A stretch of DNA of 53,307 nt from Cymbomonas tetramitiformis (lineage: Eukaryota > Chlorophyta > Pyramimonadophyceae > Pyramimonadales > Pyramimonadaceae), in NCBI GenBank assembly GCA_001247695.2, contig LGRX02010084.1, positions 1 to 53,307 of the forward strand, read 5' to 3'. Of this stretch, positions 29,426 to 39,469 are shown in pieces; position 1 is the stretch's first letter, and each line of letters starts with the position of its first letter. The notes beneath the pieces were generated by a model. That model made no database searches and was not told where the DNA came from. It was given only the letters and a program-made list of their open reading frames with translations. The position numbers and the translations under genes are program-made.

Positions 29426-32072
29426 CTAATCTTCGTCATCGGAAGAGCTACAATCGTCAACATCTCCGACAAAATCTACGTGGCGGTCTAGCACGAGGGC
29501 GAGGATATCTGTCCGTTCTCGAATGGCGACTGGTACAACGTTACCCTCGTGTTGTGCAAACCTCTTAGACATCCACGGGATGGGCGCCACTACCACTTGG
29601 TTGTTGATTTCCTTCGCTTCGATAAACGCGTCCTTGGTCTCCCACGGCATATCGGTGCGCAAGAAGATATTTTGCGTGACCGGATCGGAAAGAGCAACTG
29701 CTAGGGGAAACCATCTACATTTTACCAGAATGTACGTGTCGGTGTCCGCGACAAGCTTAAAGATCTTCAGAATTTCGCCATACCTGCCATATGAAAAATT
29801 TTGAGTATACACGAACCCCTTTGGAACCCGGGTGGGCCAATATTGGAACGCCAATGGACGACTACTGAAACCCGACTGGAACCCGACTGGAACCTAATTT
29901 GAACCCAATTGGTACTTGAGGTCCAACCCGATGGATATGGGGTTCCGGGGTGCATCCACACGGCCGGAAACCATTCTATAGTACAGAACCTTACCTGTCA
30001 TGGTCGACGCAGCGCCCCTCATTCCAGACTTTAAAGGTAGACTTTAAATATCGATGGCAAGTGGTCTTGGTTCTGTCCTTCTCCAGCGCTCTGTACTGAA
30101 ACCTGCGAACTTGGACATAATCATACGCTTGCCATTTTCTCGGTGGTAAGAATAAGTAGGCCAGCTTCTTCGCCGTAAAGGGGATAACTTCTCCTGTTAC
30201 GGGGCTCTTACGCCAGGTATCAGGTTGCAACAAGGTGGGAGCGACGAGGTCCGCTTGCCGGTGCGCTTGTCGGTTACGTCGCCCGCGGTGGGAGCGAGCT
30301 AAAAAGCGACGGCGATTTTGGTGCTGGTTCCTGCAAGGTTCAAACGCGGGACATCACGTTCCGGGCTGACGGAGCCTGGGTTCCGGGCGTGCGTACAGTA
30401 ATCACTCACCGTTAATGAAACTCGACGTTAAGGAAACAGCCAGCGTTTTCCTAAACTCCGTCATATTTAATACATCGCCCCCATATTTAATAACTCTATG
30501 TAAAAATACGCTGGCCTGAATTTCCTGTTTTCTTAAAGGTGAGTGATTACTGTAAGGGGCTTTGTTGAATCAAATAGGAATAGGAAACGGCACGTGCTCA
30601 AACAAAGTGACGGTCAAGCTAGTATGCACACCTTTTGAAATCTCGATCAGCACGCTCGAATTCTCGGATAAGGTTCCCATACCAATCCACGTTTGCAATC
30701 AGCCATGCTTGAATCTCCTTCTTATCATCTACGCACCACCAACATCCGTTTTTTTCTTTTAACACATGGCACGCAGCAACAATATTTGCTATATGAACGT
30801 TGGTCCAACCGGGTGGACGCCCATCGGAACCAGATCTCCATTAGCCTGAACGAATGCATGTATACAAATATTTTGAAAGCACTACGGACCTACGGGTCCA
30901 AACGCCCGGATATATACTTCAGGTACAGTTCCGGGCGTTTGGACTTCCACGACTTACAACAGCGTTAAACGCATACACAAGGCGGTGCTCATACCTGGGG
31001 TAGGGGGAAGAAGCTTGCATTTCCTCTCGTTCCCGGTCGTCAACATAAGGGACACCACGTTAGAGGCGCGTGGCTGACTTAAGATGGGGCCTGCCCCATC
31101 CGCCTTCGTCATTTGATACAAGCCCCGAACACGAGAAACCATTCGTTGCAGGTCAACCCCCTTCATCATGCTGGCACAGGGATGGGAGCGCGAATTGATG
31201 GTTCTCCGCAGGTCGCCAAAGTAACTCTCGGGAGCAAACATCCATGTTGCGGGAGAGGGTCCTTCGTCGCGCGTCTGATCTGGAATGTGCTGGAGCTGGT
31301 GCGTTGCAATGACCCAATTCTCGGGCGACAAGTGTGCTTCCATCTCGTACTTCAATTGTCCTTGCCTTCAAAGCATCCATGCCCGCTGTATCATGCTGAG
31401 CCCCAACGAACGAAGCCATATCAGTTCAGACCCGAGTTTCATCGTCCAGTCGCCCGGAGGCCACTGTCCGGGCGTCCGGAACATTGGCTCCAACGGTCTT
31501 ATGATACACTAGACAAACACACCTCATAAGCAAATGTCCATCGGCTGGGAGGTATGGTTCCGGGCGGTTCCAAACGGCCGGAAACCGGAGTCCGTCCGTA
31601 CGTAAATCGATACAACACACAACGACTACACTCATGTGGCCTTTTATACTTTTGACCAGGAAGTCCTGCGGTTCGGATCAATACGTCCGGAGGGTTCCAG
31701 CCGTTTGGAAATAATGAGAGACTGGGTTGAAGTACTTACATCGATATCGATGGTTCTGCTCACCATCTCGCGGACCACGGTCGTATATTTCCCAACATAA
31801 GAAGCGAACTGAGGTCGTAAAACCTTACCATCGGCGCCCATCCATGCGCTTACAGTGGACATGACTCCGGCGGTGACAGCAATGATGGAGTGGTCTGCCT
31901 TCAATTTCCGCGGTCTAGTTCGTGTGCTGGACTTGCGTTGCAAAAACTTTCTCCCAATTGGCCCCATATCCCGAGTCAACTGGAGCCCTGCTGTCCATTT
32001 CTTTGCAGCCGTTAAGGCCGCCGGTGGAAGGGCCCATGGAGAAGGTTTCACTGCAAGCAACCGACCCCACAT
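29426..32072 (-). CDS. CACTA (En/Spm)-like transposon gene, spliced, C-terminal portion
   Basis: Exon-like blocks on the minus strand in gene order. 32060-31740 has HSIIAVTAGVMSTVSAWMGA and ends at a GTAAGT donor. 31355-30960 is DUF4218-like: THQLQHIPDQTRDEGPSPA, TWMFAPESYFGDLRR. 30260-29996 has PRKWQAYDYVQVRRFQYRA. 29795-29426 is DUF4216-like (YGEILKIFKLV, VKCRWFPLAV) and ends in an acidic SSSDDED tail. The intron between the last two, from GTAAGG at about 29995 to ...GGCAG, keeps frame and joins VDHDR to YGEILKIF. That order (DUF4218 then DUF4216) is that of plant CACTA transposases. The N-terminal catalytic part is not seen. Other exon borders are uncertain, and a MITE sits in one intron. 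Confidence 0.5.
30394..30554. mobile_element. 161-bp Tc1/mariner-type MITE
   Basis: Perfect 15-bp inverted ends CAGTAATCACTCACC, flanked on both sides by TA, the target duplication of Tc1/mariner elements. No coding capacity. It lies in a presumed intron of the CACTA-like gene. Confidence 0.8.
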
Positions 32073-32089
32073 ACATTAGCTTACGGTAG

Positions 32090-32728
32090 TTGGTTCCACA
32101 CGCTGGAATACGCGCGGACACCGTATGGAACCCCTATGGATCCCCTAAATATGGAAGGACATTGAAACCCCTGATAACGCCTTTGGATTGCGGTCAAGGT
32201 GCGGTACCCCACCATGGCCGCCGACCTTGCTCATGTGTCGCTCGCATCACTTCGCTCCATGGTAGTGGAGATCTACCAACCGAAGCTTGGGCTCAGACGG
32301 ACGCGGGTAAGACGGCTTCGTGCGCGGGCATCATCTCCGCGCACCTCTCCAGCGGCGAGTACGACGCCCTCCTCGAGAAGATCGTGGAGCTGAAGGCATT
32401 GGTGCAGCAGCAGCACGGTGAGGGCACTCCGGCGGTTCAGCGGCAACGGGCGCCGCAGCGGCAGCGGCAGCGGGCGCAACAACCGAAGGGGTATCGTGTG
32501 GGGCAGCTCAAGGCGCCGCCCGTGGGGTTCGACCGCGGCGATCACCGGGCGAACCCGTTCTGTGGCAGGTGCAAGAAGGCGGGCAAAGGTGAGAATTATC
32601 ACTTCTACCGCGACTGCCCGTTGGGCGGGCGCCAGCACCCGCCCACCTCCGCCGCGGCATTCTGCATTCCTATCGACGAGAAGGATGCGGAGGGGGTGCA
32701 TGCGCTCGCCATGTGTGCATTGTTTCAG
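32090..32728 (+). CDS. Gag-like fragment with CCHC-type knuckle
   Basis: GC-rich open frame. A Gln/Arg-rich segment follows the helix SSGEYDALLEKIVELKALVQ. Then FCGRCKKAGKGENYHFYRDC gives C-x2-C-x9-H-x4-C, a stretched zinc knuckle like those of some Gag proteins. The frame ends at TAG (32729-32731) but continues open beyond it. The true start is unclear: an ATG at 32214 lies in another frame. No protease or RT is found downstream, so this is a retroelement remnant or an unusual gene. Confidence 0.45.
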
Positions 32729-32731
32729 TAG

Positions 32732-33454
32732 GCAGCGGATGATGACGCGGAGGCCTTCGCCCGTGCGGCCACCGCGTACGGGCCGCCCGCAGTGCTTTGT
32801 GCGGGCGCGGTAGGCGGGATCGACGTGTCCGCCTACGGCTTTGCGGTAGAGCAGCCGCCGCCTCCCGACGAGCCCGCGGGGGACGACATTCTCCGACGGC
32901 TTGACGATCTTGCCGCGGAGGTTCACTCCGCGGCCAATCACAAGGTGCACTTCACACGCGCATCTTTCCCGCCTCCTGACGGCATCGAGCAGCGGCCTTC
33001 GGCTCTGGTGTCACGCCGGAGGAGCAGGTTCCGGCAGGTGGTGCGGCGGCATCGGCATCCGCCGTGCCGGCCCTGCTATGCCTGTCTCGCAGGTGGAGAT
33101 GTGGAACCCGTGCCACTTCAATCGACACGGGTGACCGCCACGGCGGCGACGGGCGGTGGGTTGGCTGGGTTCGTCCAGACCGTCAATCACGCCGCCACCG
33201 CACCGGTTGACCTCACTGGCTACGACACCGACGACTACGAGGACCTCGCTGACGGCAGGTTCATCGTCGGACTCCGGCCATTTCGGCAAATCATGCGTCG
33301 GGGTCCGCAGCCCACGCGCCTCGGTCCGGTGGTGCTTATGGAGACTAGTCTGGTGGTGCTTCCCGCACCTATGGTTGTGGCAAGCCGCCATGGGGTTTCC
33401 CCGCACACGCGGGTACGTGGGGGATGCCTAATATCCTTTCCTTTATTCTCTTGA
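32732..33454 (+). CDS. Continuation ORF after a single in-frame UAG
   Basis: Same frame as the Gag-like ORF, separated from it by one TAG in the context CAG TAG GCA. Acidic and Pro-rich segments alternate (QPPPPDEPAGDDILRRLDDL), followed by basic segments (SRRRSRFRQVVRRHRH) and DLTGYDTDDYEDLADGRF. No catalytic motif is recognised. DLTGYDTDDYEDL could hide a decayed aspartic-protease or linker region, but I cannot support that. Confidence 0.4.
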   Translation, partial: AADDDAEAFARAATAYGPPAVLCAGAVGGIDVSAYGFAVEQPPPPDEPAGDDILRRLDDLAAEVHSAANHKVHFTRASFPPPDGIEQRPSALVSRRRSRFRQVVRRHRHPPCRPCYACLAGGDVEPVPLQSTRVTATAATGGGLAGFVQTVNHAATAPVDLTGYDTDDYEDLADGRFIVGLRPFRQIMRRGPQPTRLGPVVLMETSLVVLPAPMVVASRHGVSPHTRVRGGCLISFPLFS

Positions 33455-33720
33455 TCTTTGTCATGGGAGTGGGAGCTGCCGCCTTCACGGCGGCCAATGA
33501 CATCGAGCCTGTGCAGGTATCGGGTCAGGCTGCGCCGCAGCCTGTGCTGTGCAGGGGGGACCTGTGTATCTACCCGGGCATCGAGGAGCTGAGCCCCGAC
33601 ACTCTAGGCGCGGTGATGGCCTCTCTCCGTGAGTGTGATCCTTCTGCTATACCGCCTGACCGCTACCTGCGGGAGTGGTGGAAGCAGGGGGTCGGGGGTT
33701 GGGTGTTTCACGCACCCTGA
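33424..33720 (+). CDS. Small ORF with predicted signal peptide
   Basis: 98 aa from ATG 33424, overlapping the previous ORF by 31 nt. The N-terminus MPNILSFILLIFVMGVGAAA is a textbook hydrophobic signal or membrane segment. It is followed by a short extracellular-like part with two Cys (VLCRGDLCIYPG) and WWKQGVGGWVF. Function is unknown. An envelope-like or secreted accessory product is conceivable only from position. Confidence 0.4.
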   Translation: MPNILSFILLIFVMGVGAAAFTAANDIEPVQVSGQAAPQPVLCRGDLCIYPGIEELSPDTLGAVMASLRECDPSAIPPDRYLREWWKQGVGGWVFHAP

Positions 33721-34709
33721 CCCTGGCCCGCATTTACCCGGTGTACCACTTGCCGACCCTCCGCCGTCTCCAGACTACAACCCTCCTCCGTCCGACGTCG
33801 ACGAGGACGAGTCTGCTGTCGGGTAGCTCTGGCTCTGGTTCTGGCAGTGCACCGCCGTTCCGGTGATCTGCTGAGATGTACTTTCACATCGACAACTTCT
33901 TCAATCTGGTTTATGGTTTTACTTTGACACCTTTGCAATCTTCAATCCGAGTTGCTGGCACAGAGTTTTTCAATAGTTTAGCGGGACCTTATTGCCCGTG
34001 TGTTTCTGTTCTTGTACTAGCTAGAGGGTTCCAATTTGTGTATCAGAATGGCACAGTTAGACCTTGTCAACCTAGCTCTTGCCCTAACACTGACAATCTA
34101 CTTACATTTCTGACTTGCCTGTCCGTCACAACCCACAATGCTGGGGTGGTGTGCTGAAATCTGTATAGGCAGCCCTGACCGGGAGTCCCGGTGCAGGCCC
34201 CTATGACAGATTCCTAGGTAGCCAACACTGGACTGGTGACCGATGACTGTTCGTGCTGTGGCACACCAAGATGCCACAGGTAGCTAGGTCCGAGACCGTT
34301 CCGACTCCAAGACTGTTCCGGGTATATCTAGCTTAGGGTTTATTTCTTATGGGAGTCTATCTATATTGAGTTCACTGACTGTCTGCTATCTCTGAACTAG
34401 GATATTCCAGTATGGAGACGTGCTTCCCTCGGCCACACCGACTACATCTTCACGTGTCGGTGCGGCAAAGTTGCCGAGGACCCTCTCTCTTGCATCCATA
34501 GCCCTGCCTGTACTCATGTGCCTTGCATGTGTGTCAGCGGCTCAGGGTTCGGTGGTGCTCGATCGAGCCGCTGAGATGTCCGCAATAGTACATCCCACCG
34601 GGGTGACTGCAAACTGTCTGTCTGACTTGCCGTACACCTTTTCTTTTGGCATTCCTTTTGCTTTAGGCTGCCCACGCTTTCCCCCCGGGGGGGGGGCCAG
34701 CACATGACA
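33721..34709 (+). other. Possible spliced exons with a hydrophobic segment; otherwise unassigned
   Basis: Open stretches at 33876-34157 (NGTVRPCQPSSCPNTD) and 34420-34707 (LSLASIALPVLMCLACVSAA then VVLDRAAEMSAIVHPTG) look weakly protein-like and Cys-bearing. TCTGAACTAG before 34401 could be a splice acceptor. No family is recognised. Confidence 0.25.
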
Positions 34710-35170
34710 TCGCAATGTCGGGGCGGGGGGGGTCGTACCCCGGTTCTCGAAAAACAGATGCAGGGGGGGTGAAATAACGAATATGGTGCATTTCATACGA
34801 ATCAGCAATGTCGCTATTTGAAAATTTTCGCCTGCGGCGCATGTCTGATCACTCGTAATACTAAAAGACCCCACGGTACGCTGCGGGTGTCGTGGGACCC
34901 ACCTCGCGTGTTGGCCCCCGCCGCGCGTGTTGGGACCCGCCGCGCGTGTTGGGACCCACCGCGCGTGTTGGCCCCCGCCGCGCGTGTTGGCTCTGCCGGG
35001 GGGATAGGATCCGACCCCCAAGGCAGAATATTGAGGTCTAGGGGGGTCCAACCCCCTGGGCAAAATATCGAGGGGGGGGTCTAACCCCCCATGGCAAATA
35101 TCGAGGTCTAGAGGGGGTCCAACCCCCAGGACAAAACAGAGTCGAGGGGGGTTCAATGTGATGTGCTGCC
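34680..35170. repeat. G/C-rich low-complexity and short tandem repeats
   Basis: About 21-bp units CGCGCGTGTTGGGACCC(R)C repeat five times at 34895-35000. GGGGGGTCYAACCCCC blocks alternate with AAAATATCGAGG at 35035-35150. No gene is seen. Confidence 0.7.
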
Positions 35171-35670
35171 CCCCCAAGGGTCAAAGCGTGGGCAGCCTTA
35201 TTTGGTTTCGGCAGACGCGGCCTCTGACTTTTATATTTATGGATTCCTGGATTTACTCTACGCATCTGGTTCTGGCTTCTGGTTCTGGACTCTGGCTTCT
35301 GGACGGTAGCATAATGATTTAGGAATAGAAAAGTGCATAATGGGAATAGAAATTCCGACCTGTTTTTGGGGAATAAGTTTGTGACACAAGCACATGCGTC
35401 TAATATCACCGTTTGAATTATTCCCCCCCACCCATCTGTTCACTTGGGTATTGCAAACATGAGGAAGCCTCCGAAAAAGTACACTAGGGTGTGCCTTTCT
35501 TGCGATAAAGGCGGGCGTCGTTGTGCTAGACATGCCACGCGTGTTCACCGCACAAAGGAACACCCTTTCTTCCACCTAAATGCCTTAAACGGCACAGGGC
35601 TTGATACGTATGTCGAGAATTGTGGCTTTCGGTTCAAGCATACTGAGTCGGTAAAGGTATGGGAAAGTCA

Positions 35671-36701
35671 AGATAGGGACCGTACAGTACTGCTCGGGCT
35701 ATAAGAAAGCAGGCCCAAAAATCCAGCCGCTGGCTTTCTTAATTTGAGGCTCATCGAACGGCACCCAGCGTAGGCAGATTTCTTAATAAGCCCGCCTGGC
35801 TGCCTTGGATCGACAGTATCCGTCAGATTTTCAGGATCGCTAGCGTGCGTACTTTCTTAATCGACGGTCGGTTGCCATTCGATGTGTATATACCACAGCG
35901 GCTGCTTTCTTAATGTTTTCTTAAAACAAGCGAGAGCCTTTCAATTCATAGTGAACACAGTGGACGAACCAACAAAGGAAGCGCTGAGAACGCTCAAGTC
36001 TCTGCGTGACGAAAATGTCCTATCCGAGGTAGAATTCAAGAGCGAAAAGAATAAACTGTTAGGAAACGAGGGACACATATACAATCTGTGCCCGAGTGTA
36101 ATATCAGAGTTACGAGAGTTGAAATCCTTTTTCCAAGATGACATTCTCGACCGTGAGGAGTTCGTCGCCCAGAAGCGGAGTTGCCTCGATAAGACTATTC
36201 AGGCGCCAGCTTCCCAAAATATTAGGCAGATTCCAGACAGTGCAGAAGTAGTCACAGGCGCTATTTTGCAGACCACAGATGTAGAGCAATTGCTTACAAT
36301 TGCACGTAGTAATAGATTCTTGCTTGGCAGATTATCTGCAAGCAAGCTTGATGCTGCGGTACAATAAGCGCCTGTGAAGTTGTGATATCGATTATGTATT
36401 TTAAATTGGCATTCCCACCGAGCCCCTCCAGGCTGTAATCAACTGTAATCAAATACCGTAATCAGTTTTTTAGCAGTTATCAAATGACTTTCTTAAATCA
36501 ATGATTTTGGAGTACAATTCATCTCAAATATCTCATATTCCAGCGTGTATACTTTCTTAATATGGGGACTTATGGGTTCAACTCCGTGACTTCGCCAGCG
36601 GCTGGCTTATTTTCTTATTCTTAAATTTGGGCCCAAAACCCAGCGGCTGCTTTCTTATAGGTGGAGTTTCTTATAGCCCGAGCAGTACTGTACCCCTATC
36701 T
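35671..36701. mobile_element. About 1.03-kb inverted-repeat element inside the Cys/His-rich gene
   Basis: Ends AGATAGGG.., then GTACAGTACTGCTCGGGC TATAAGAAA on the left, and the reverse complement on the right (about 38 bp with one small indel). Flanks GGGAAAGTCA and GGGACTCTCA agree at 7 of 10 and both encode W-[E/D]-S-Q in the same frame, so they may be an old 9-10-bp duplication. TTTCTTAA recurs about eight times on the + strand. It contains one ORF and no recognisable transposase. Confidence 0.6.
35882..36367 (+). CDS. ORF with two SHOCT-like repeats
   Basis: 161 aa. Two helical repeats, LRTLKSLRDENVLSEVEFKS and LRELKSFFQDDILDREEFVA, each match the SHOCT pattern (L-x-x-L-K-x-L-x-[D/E]-x-x-[I/L]-[L/T]-x-x-E-[F/Y]). 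SHOCT modules are short helical domains, usually at the C-terminus of bacterial and phage proteins. The C-terminus reads VEQLLTIARSNRFLLGRL. TTCATAG just before the TGAACACAGTGG exon-like start could be a splice acceptor. It is the only coding sequence of the inverted-repeat element. Role unknown. Confidence 0.5.
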   Translation: MCIYHSGCFLNVFLKQARAFQFIVNTVDEPTKEALRTLKSLRDENVLSEVEFKSEKNKLLGNEGHIYNLCPSVISELRELKSFFQDDILDREEFVAQKRSCLDKTIQAPASQNIRQIPDSAEVVTGAILQTTDVEQLLTIARSNRFLLGRLSASKLDAAVQ

Positions 36702-37227
36702 GGGACTCTCAAAACGAGTATGTGTATATAGAACACACGGAGGGTATGCCTTGGGGCAAGCTTGTTCCAACTCGAGGGAACTTCAACTACCTTCCTTGCC
36801 AAAGACACTTGCTTACGGGCACGTTTCCTCCTTTTCATTACAATAACGTCGTCGCTACTTGGCAAATGCAAGACATAATGCAACCGTTCCTCAACGTGCT
36901 TATGTCTAAACGCGCTTTCAACGCTAAGTCCCTATCCCGAGCCTTGTACTGGTTTTGCTTGCTTGCATGCCGTGAGTATCGTAGTGCGCACTATTGTTGG
37001 GCGGGCTCGCAAATTACTATCAGGCAAAAAGGTAATACACTATGAAAGATTTGCAACTCTTGCGCAACTATGATCTTGGCGCATGACATGTTTGCCGCTC
37101 TACGGTGTGAATGGTGTTGTATTAATACGGACACAGGAGTGAGTTCTACTAAGTTTTGTCGGGTTGACTCCCGGGGCTTGAGCCCGGAATTCTTTCAAGA
37201 CAACTTCTCCCCACGTATACTAGTTCC

Positions 37228-37900
37228 TTAGATATAGGTTGGCGGCCAACATATAGGATCTTCCTTCTTCTGTGTTCGATCGTACATTTTGTAAAATGTT
37301 ACACAATAGCGCACTCCCGTGAAACCAGCAGAATTGATCCTATGCTTGCACCTTGCGTCCGATTTAAACACTTTATGCGTATCAGAAAAGCACTTCACTT
37401 CGTCGCTGTACGGCGACTCAACCTCGTAGACGGCATTTTCAAACCTACCTAGGAATATGTTGTATTGGTGCGATACGTCGTGCTTGTCTGTGTGCCTACC
37501 TACCTCGCACATGTCGCTCATCATGCACGCTACGTACAGGCACCAATCCCCGTGGACGCCGTGGTAATTAGCATCTATACACTTCAATAGTTCCCCACCT
37601 AGCATAAAGATCTCCTTCTTCCAATATGGGTTGCTCTTCGAAACTAGAGGGTCGTCTAGATATACGCCTCTGTTCTTGAAAAAAGGATGCTTCAAGCTGA
37701 AAGCAGACGTCCCGTCCTTCTTCTTGGAGAATCCCCACTGTTGCGCAGTTCTCCCCATGTTGAACCACCAACCAAGATTCCAACCCACCTTCGGAGCCGC
37801 GCCTTCTCGTTCATCGCGGTCGTCCTTTTTGTCGCGTCTCTCGATGCGCTTGCACGTTTCAGCATGCAACACGGATTCTAGCTCTCCGCACAACGCTTTG
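37228..37900 (-). CDS. Probable 2-oxoglutarate/Fe(II)-dependent oxygenase
   Basis: About 220 aa. The Fe-binding H-x-D is in EVGRHTDKHDVSHQYNIFLG. The distal His and the 2-oxoglutarate-binding Arg are in CKHRINSAGFTGVRYCVTFYK, the H...G-x-R-[Y/F]-x-[V/I]-T-[F]-[Y/R] pattern of the double-stranded beta-helix oxygenases that include TET/JBP and AlkB types. Upstream is HGVHGDWCLYVACMMSDM. The frame opens without an ATG and overlaps the end of the methyltransferase ORF (stop at 37916) in another frame, through basic residues NRRKRLPISDSPRFK. It may be a downstream cistron, a frameshift fusion with the methyltransferase, or joined by splicing. Being next to a DNA methyltransferase suggests oxidation of a modified base, an inference. 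Substrate class is uncertain. Confidence 0.5.
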
Positions 37901-37915
37901 AACCTAGGCGAGTCG

Positions 37916-38840
37916 CTAATTGGAAGTCGCTTGCGCCTGTTTCCGCGATTCCCACAATATTATTCCTCTACTCAAGAAAGAGGCCACGGTAAATGCTTCA
38001 CCATCATAAATATAAGGTGCGTTGCCCTTGATTTCCATTCCCTTGTAAAGATGTGTGTGGAACTCTTGGGCTTTTTTTGCTATCAATTCTTTCGCTTCTT
38101 CTGAGTTGAAAAAAACGTACCACGCTTCCACGTCTCCTAAATTGCGGTCATACCCGGGGTATTTCGCAGGGGGTAACAAGATCTTCAAAGCTAACTTGTT
38201 AAAACATTCAGCTCTGTTATCTCCCACCACTGGTCGCTCGAAAGAGTGCAACAATTTCAAGCAAACCACGGACGCCTTTGAATTAAGGCACGCTGCTAAT
38301 AACGGTTCGCACAAACCTCTGGCATAAGGTAAAGACGACACAATTACGTCAATCTTCGGTTTGAAAAGTTCCCAGTCTATTATTGCTAAATCAAGTTTTC
38401 TTAGCCCTTTTGCAGGCTTGTGATCGCTAAGGAAAATTGTCTTGGGCTTGAACGCCACAAGATTCACGTAAACATATCGCGGTGCTTGTCCGCAGCAGAA
38501 ATCAAATAACCTTAGGCCTTTGAAACTTTCTTTCAAAAAAGCTAGTAGTGGTGTGTATTGCCCTTTAAGAGTGGGATAAAAACTTGTAGACTTGCAACAC
38601 TTGCGTGGTAAATCAATTGTAAATGGATAACTTAAAAGGCGCGCACACCTCGTGGATAGCGCACTGCGCTTTCTTTTTGTTGGCATTTTGTGTGCCACTT
38701 CTGGCTCTGCATCTTGCAACTCCTCATGCTCAAGCTCAAGCTCTAGCTCTGGTTCGGGCATCTCCACATGCGTTGCCTCCTCCTCCGCTACTTCACCCAA
38801 CTCTTGAGCCTCTGACACAATCTCAGATATCGCGCATCTT
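37916..38840 (-). pseudogene. N6-adenine-methyltransferase-like gene, 3' part (split by LTR element)
   Basis: Downstream part of a gene whose 5' part is at 52776-53169. Motif I is LRLFDFCCGQAPRYVYVNL (about 38515). The motif IV position reads DVIVSSLPYARGL, a variant of D/N/S-P-P-Y with Leu for the first Pro. Then come CLKLLHSFERP, YPGYDRNLGDVEAWYVFF and a C-terminal helix region, the order seen in phage-like Dam/adenine methyltransferases. An acidic segment (EPELELELEHEELQDAEPE) and a basic KRKR lie before it. It would transfer methyl from S-adenosylmethionine to adenine if active. The SLPY change makes activity doubtful. The reading frame is intact from the insertion site to the stop, so only the 13.9-kb insertion breaks it. 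Confidence 0.55.
38836..38840. repeat. Target duplication ATCTT, left copy
   Basis: Matches 52776-52780. With one copy removed, the methyltransferase frame reads ...DKWVDKITR-CAISEIVSEAQ without a break. Confidence 0.9.
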
Positions 38841-39456
38841 TGTTAGGGCTAGATAAGCGAGCCCTCAGTATATTGATATAAAGCGCTGTGTTATGGGACG
38901 GTAACACACGCGTAAGTAATGAGCGGGAATGAGTGCAGGCTTCTGTGAGAAGATCTGCTGAAGCACAACGCTTCCTCACTTTTATACCTACGTCACCCAT
39001 CATCTTAGATGGTACCGCCATTGGGTTGTGAACCCGAGACATAGGTTGAACGACCAGCATGGTAATAACGACTAGTTCGTTCATGCTGCACATGCGAGTT
39101 CCGTGCATGCTGAAAGCTAAAGATGGTTCTTGGTTTGTTTCCAAGATGTATCTTTGCTTTGCCATCTTCGAGTTCGACACGAACTCTCGATGACAGGGAT
39201 GCCTGATGATATGACATAATCATCTGGCGACATGTACAGTCATCGTCGACCGTACTGACGACTGTCATAAATGTATGACGCGACTCGACCTGTACAGTCA
39301 TGATCGACCATACTGTCGACTGTCATAATAATATATGACATGACCGACTGTCATAATAATATATGACATGACATGACATGACATGGTATGACATGTATGA
39401 CAGGTATGACACGTATGACATGTATGCCACATATGTCATCGGTCATAACCCTGACA
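38841..39456 (-). repeat. 3' LTR of the minus-oriented element
   Basis: CTTTTATA at 38979-38986 is TATAAAAG on the minus strand, preceded there by TGACGTAGG, a sensible core promoter. The far end holds imperfect TATGACATG repeats. Confidence 0.85.
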
Positions 39457-39469
39457 GATCTCCCCTCTT
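39457..39469 (-). other. Polypurine tract
   Basis: Minus strand AAGAGGGGAGATC, directly before TGTCAGGG of the LTR. Confidence 0.75.

Larger units (their letters stand above)
35459..37211 (+). pseudogene. Cys/His-rich gene of the MRKPPK family, split by an inverted-repeat element
   Basis: First part 35459-35670: MRKPPKKYTRVCLSCDKGGR with C-x2-C-x5-C-x2-H, ending KHTESVKVWESQ. The second part resumes in the same frame after the insert at about 36702: WDSQNEYVYIEHTEGMPWGK, then NYLPCQRHLLTG and SLSRALYWFCLLACREY. A TGA at 37043 is followed in frame by KICNSCATM, LRCEWCCINTDTG and a stop at 37211. Joined, it is about 235 aa with at least two Cys clusters, suggesting a zinc- and DNA-binding protein. 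It ends 16 bp from the convergent oxygenase gene. The same N-terminus occurs in the Mutator-like element at 24189. Function is unknown. The TGA may be a mutation or an intron border (GGTAATACAC just before it). Confidence 0.5.
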
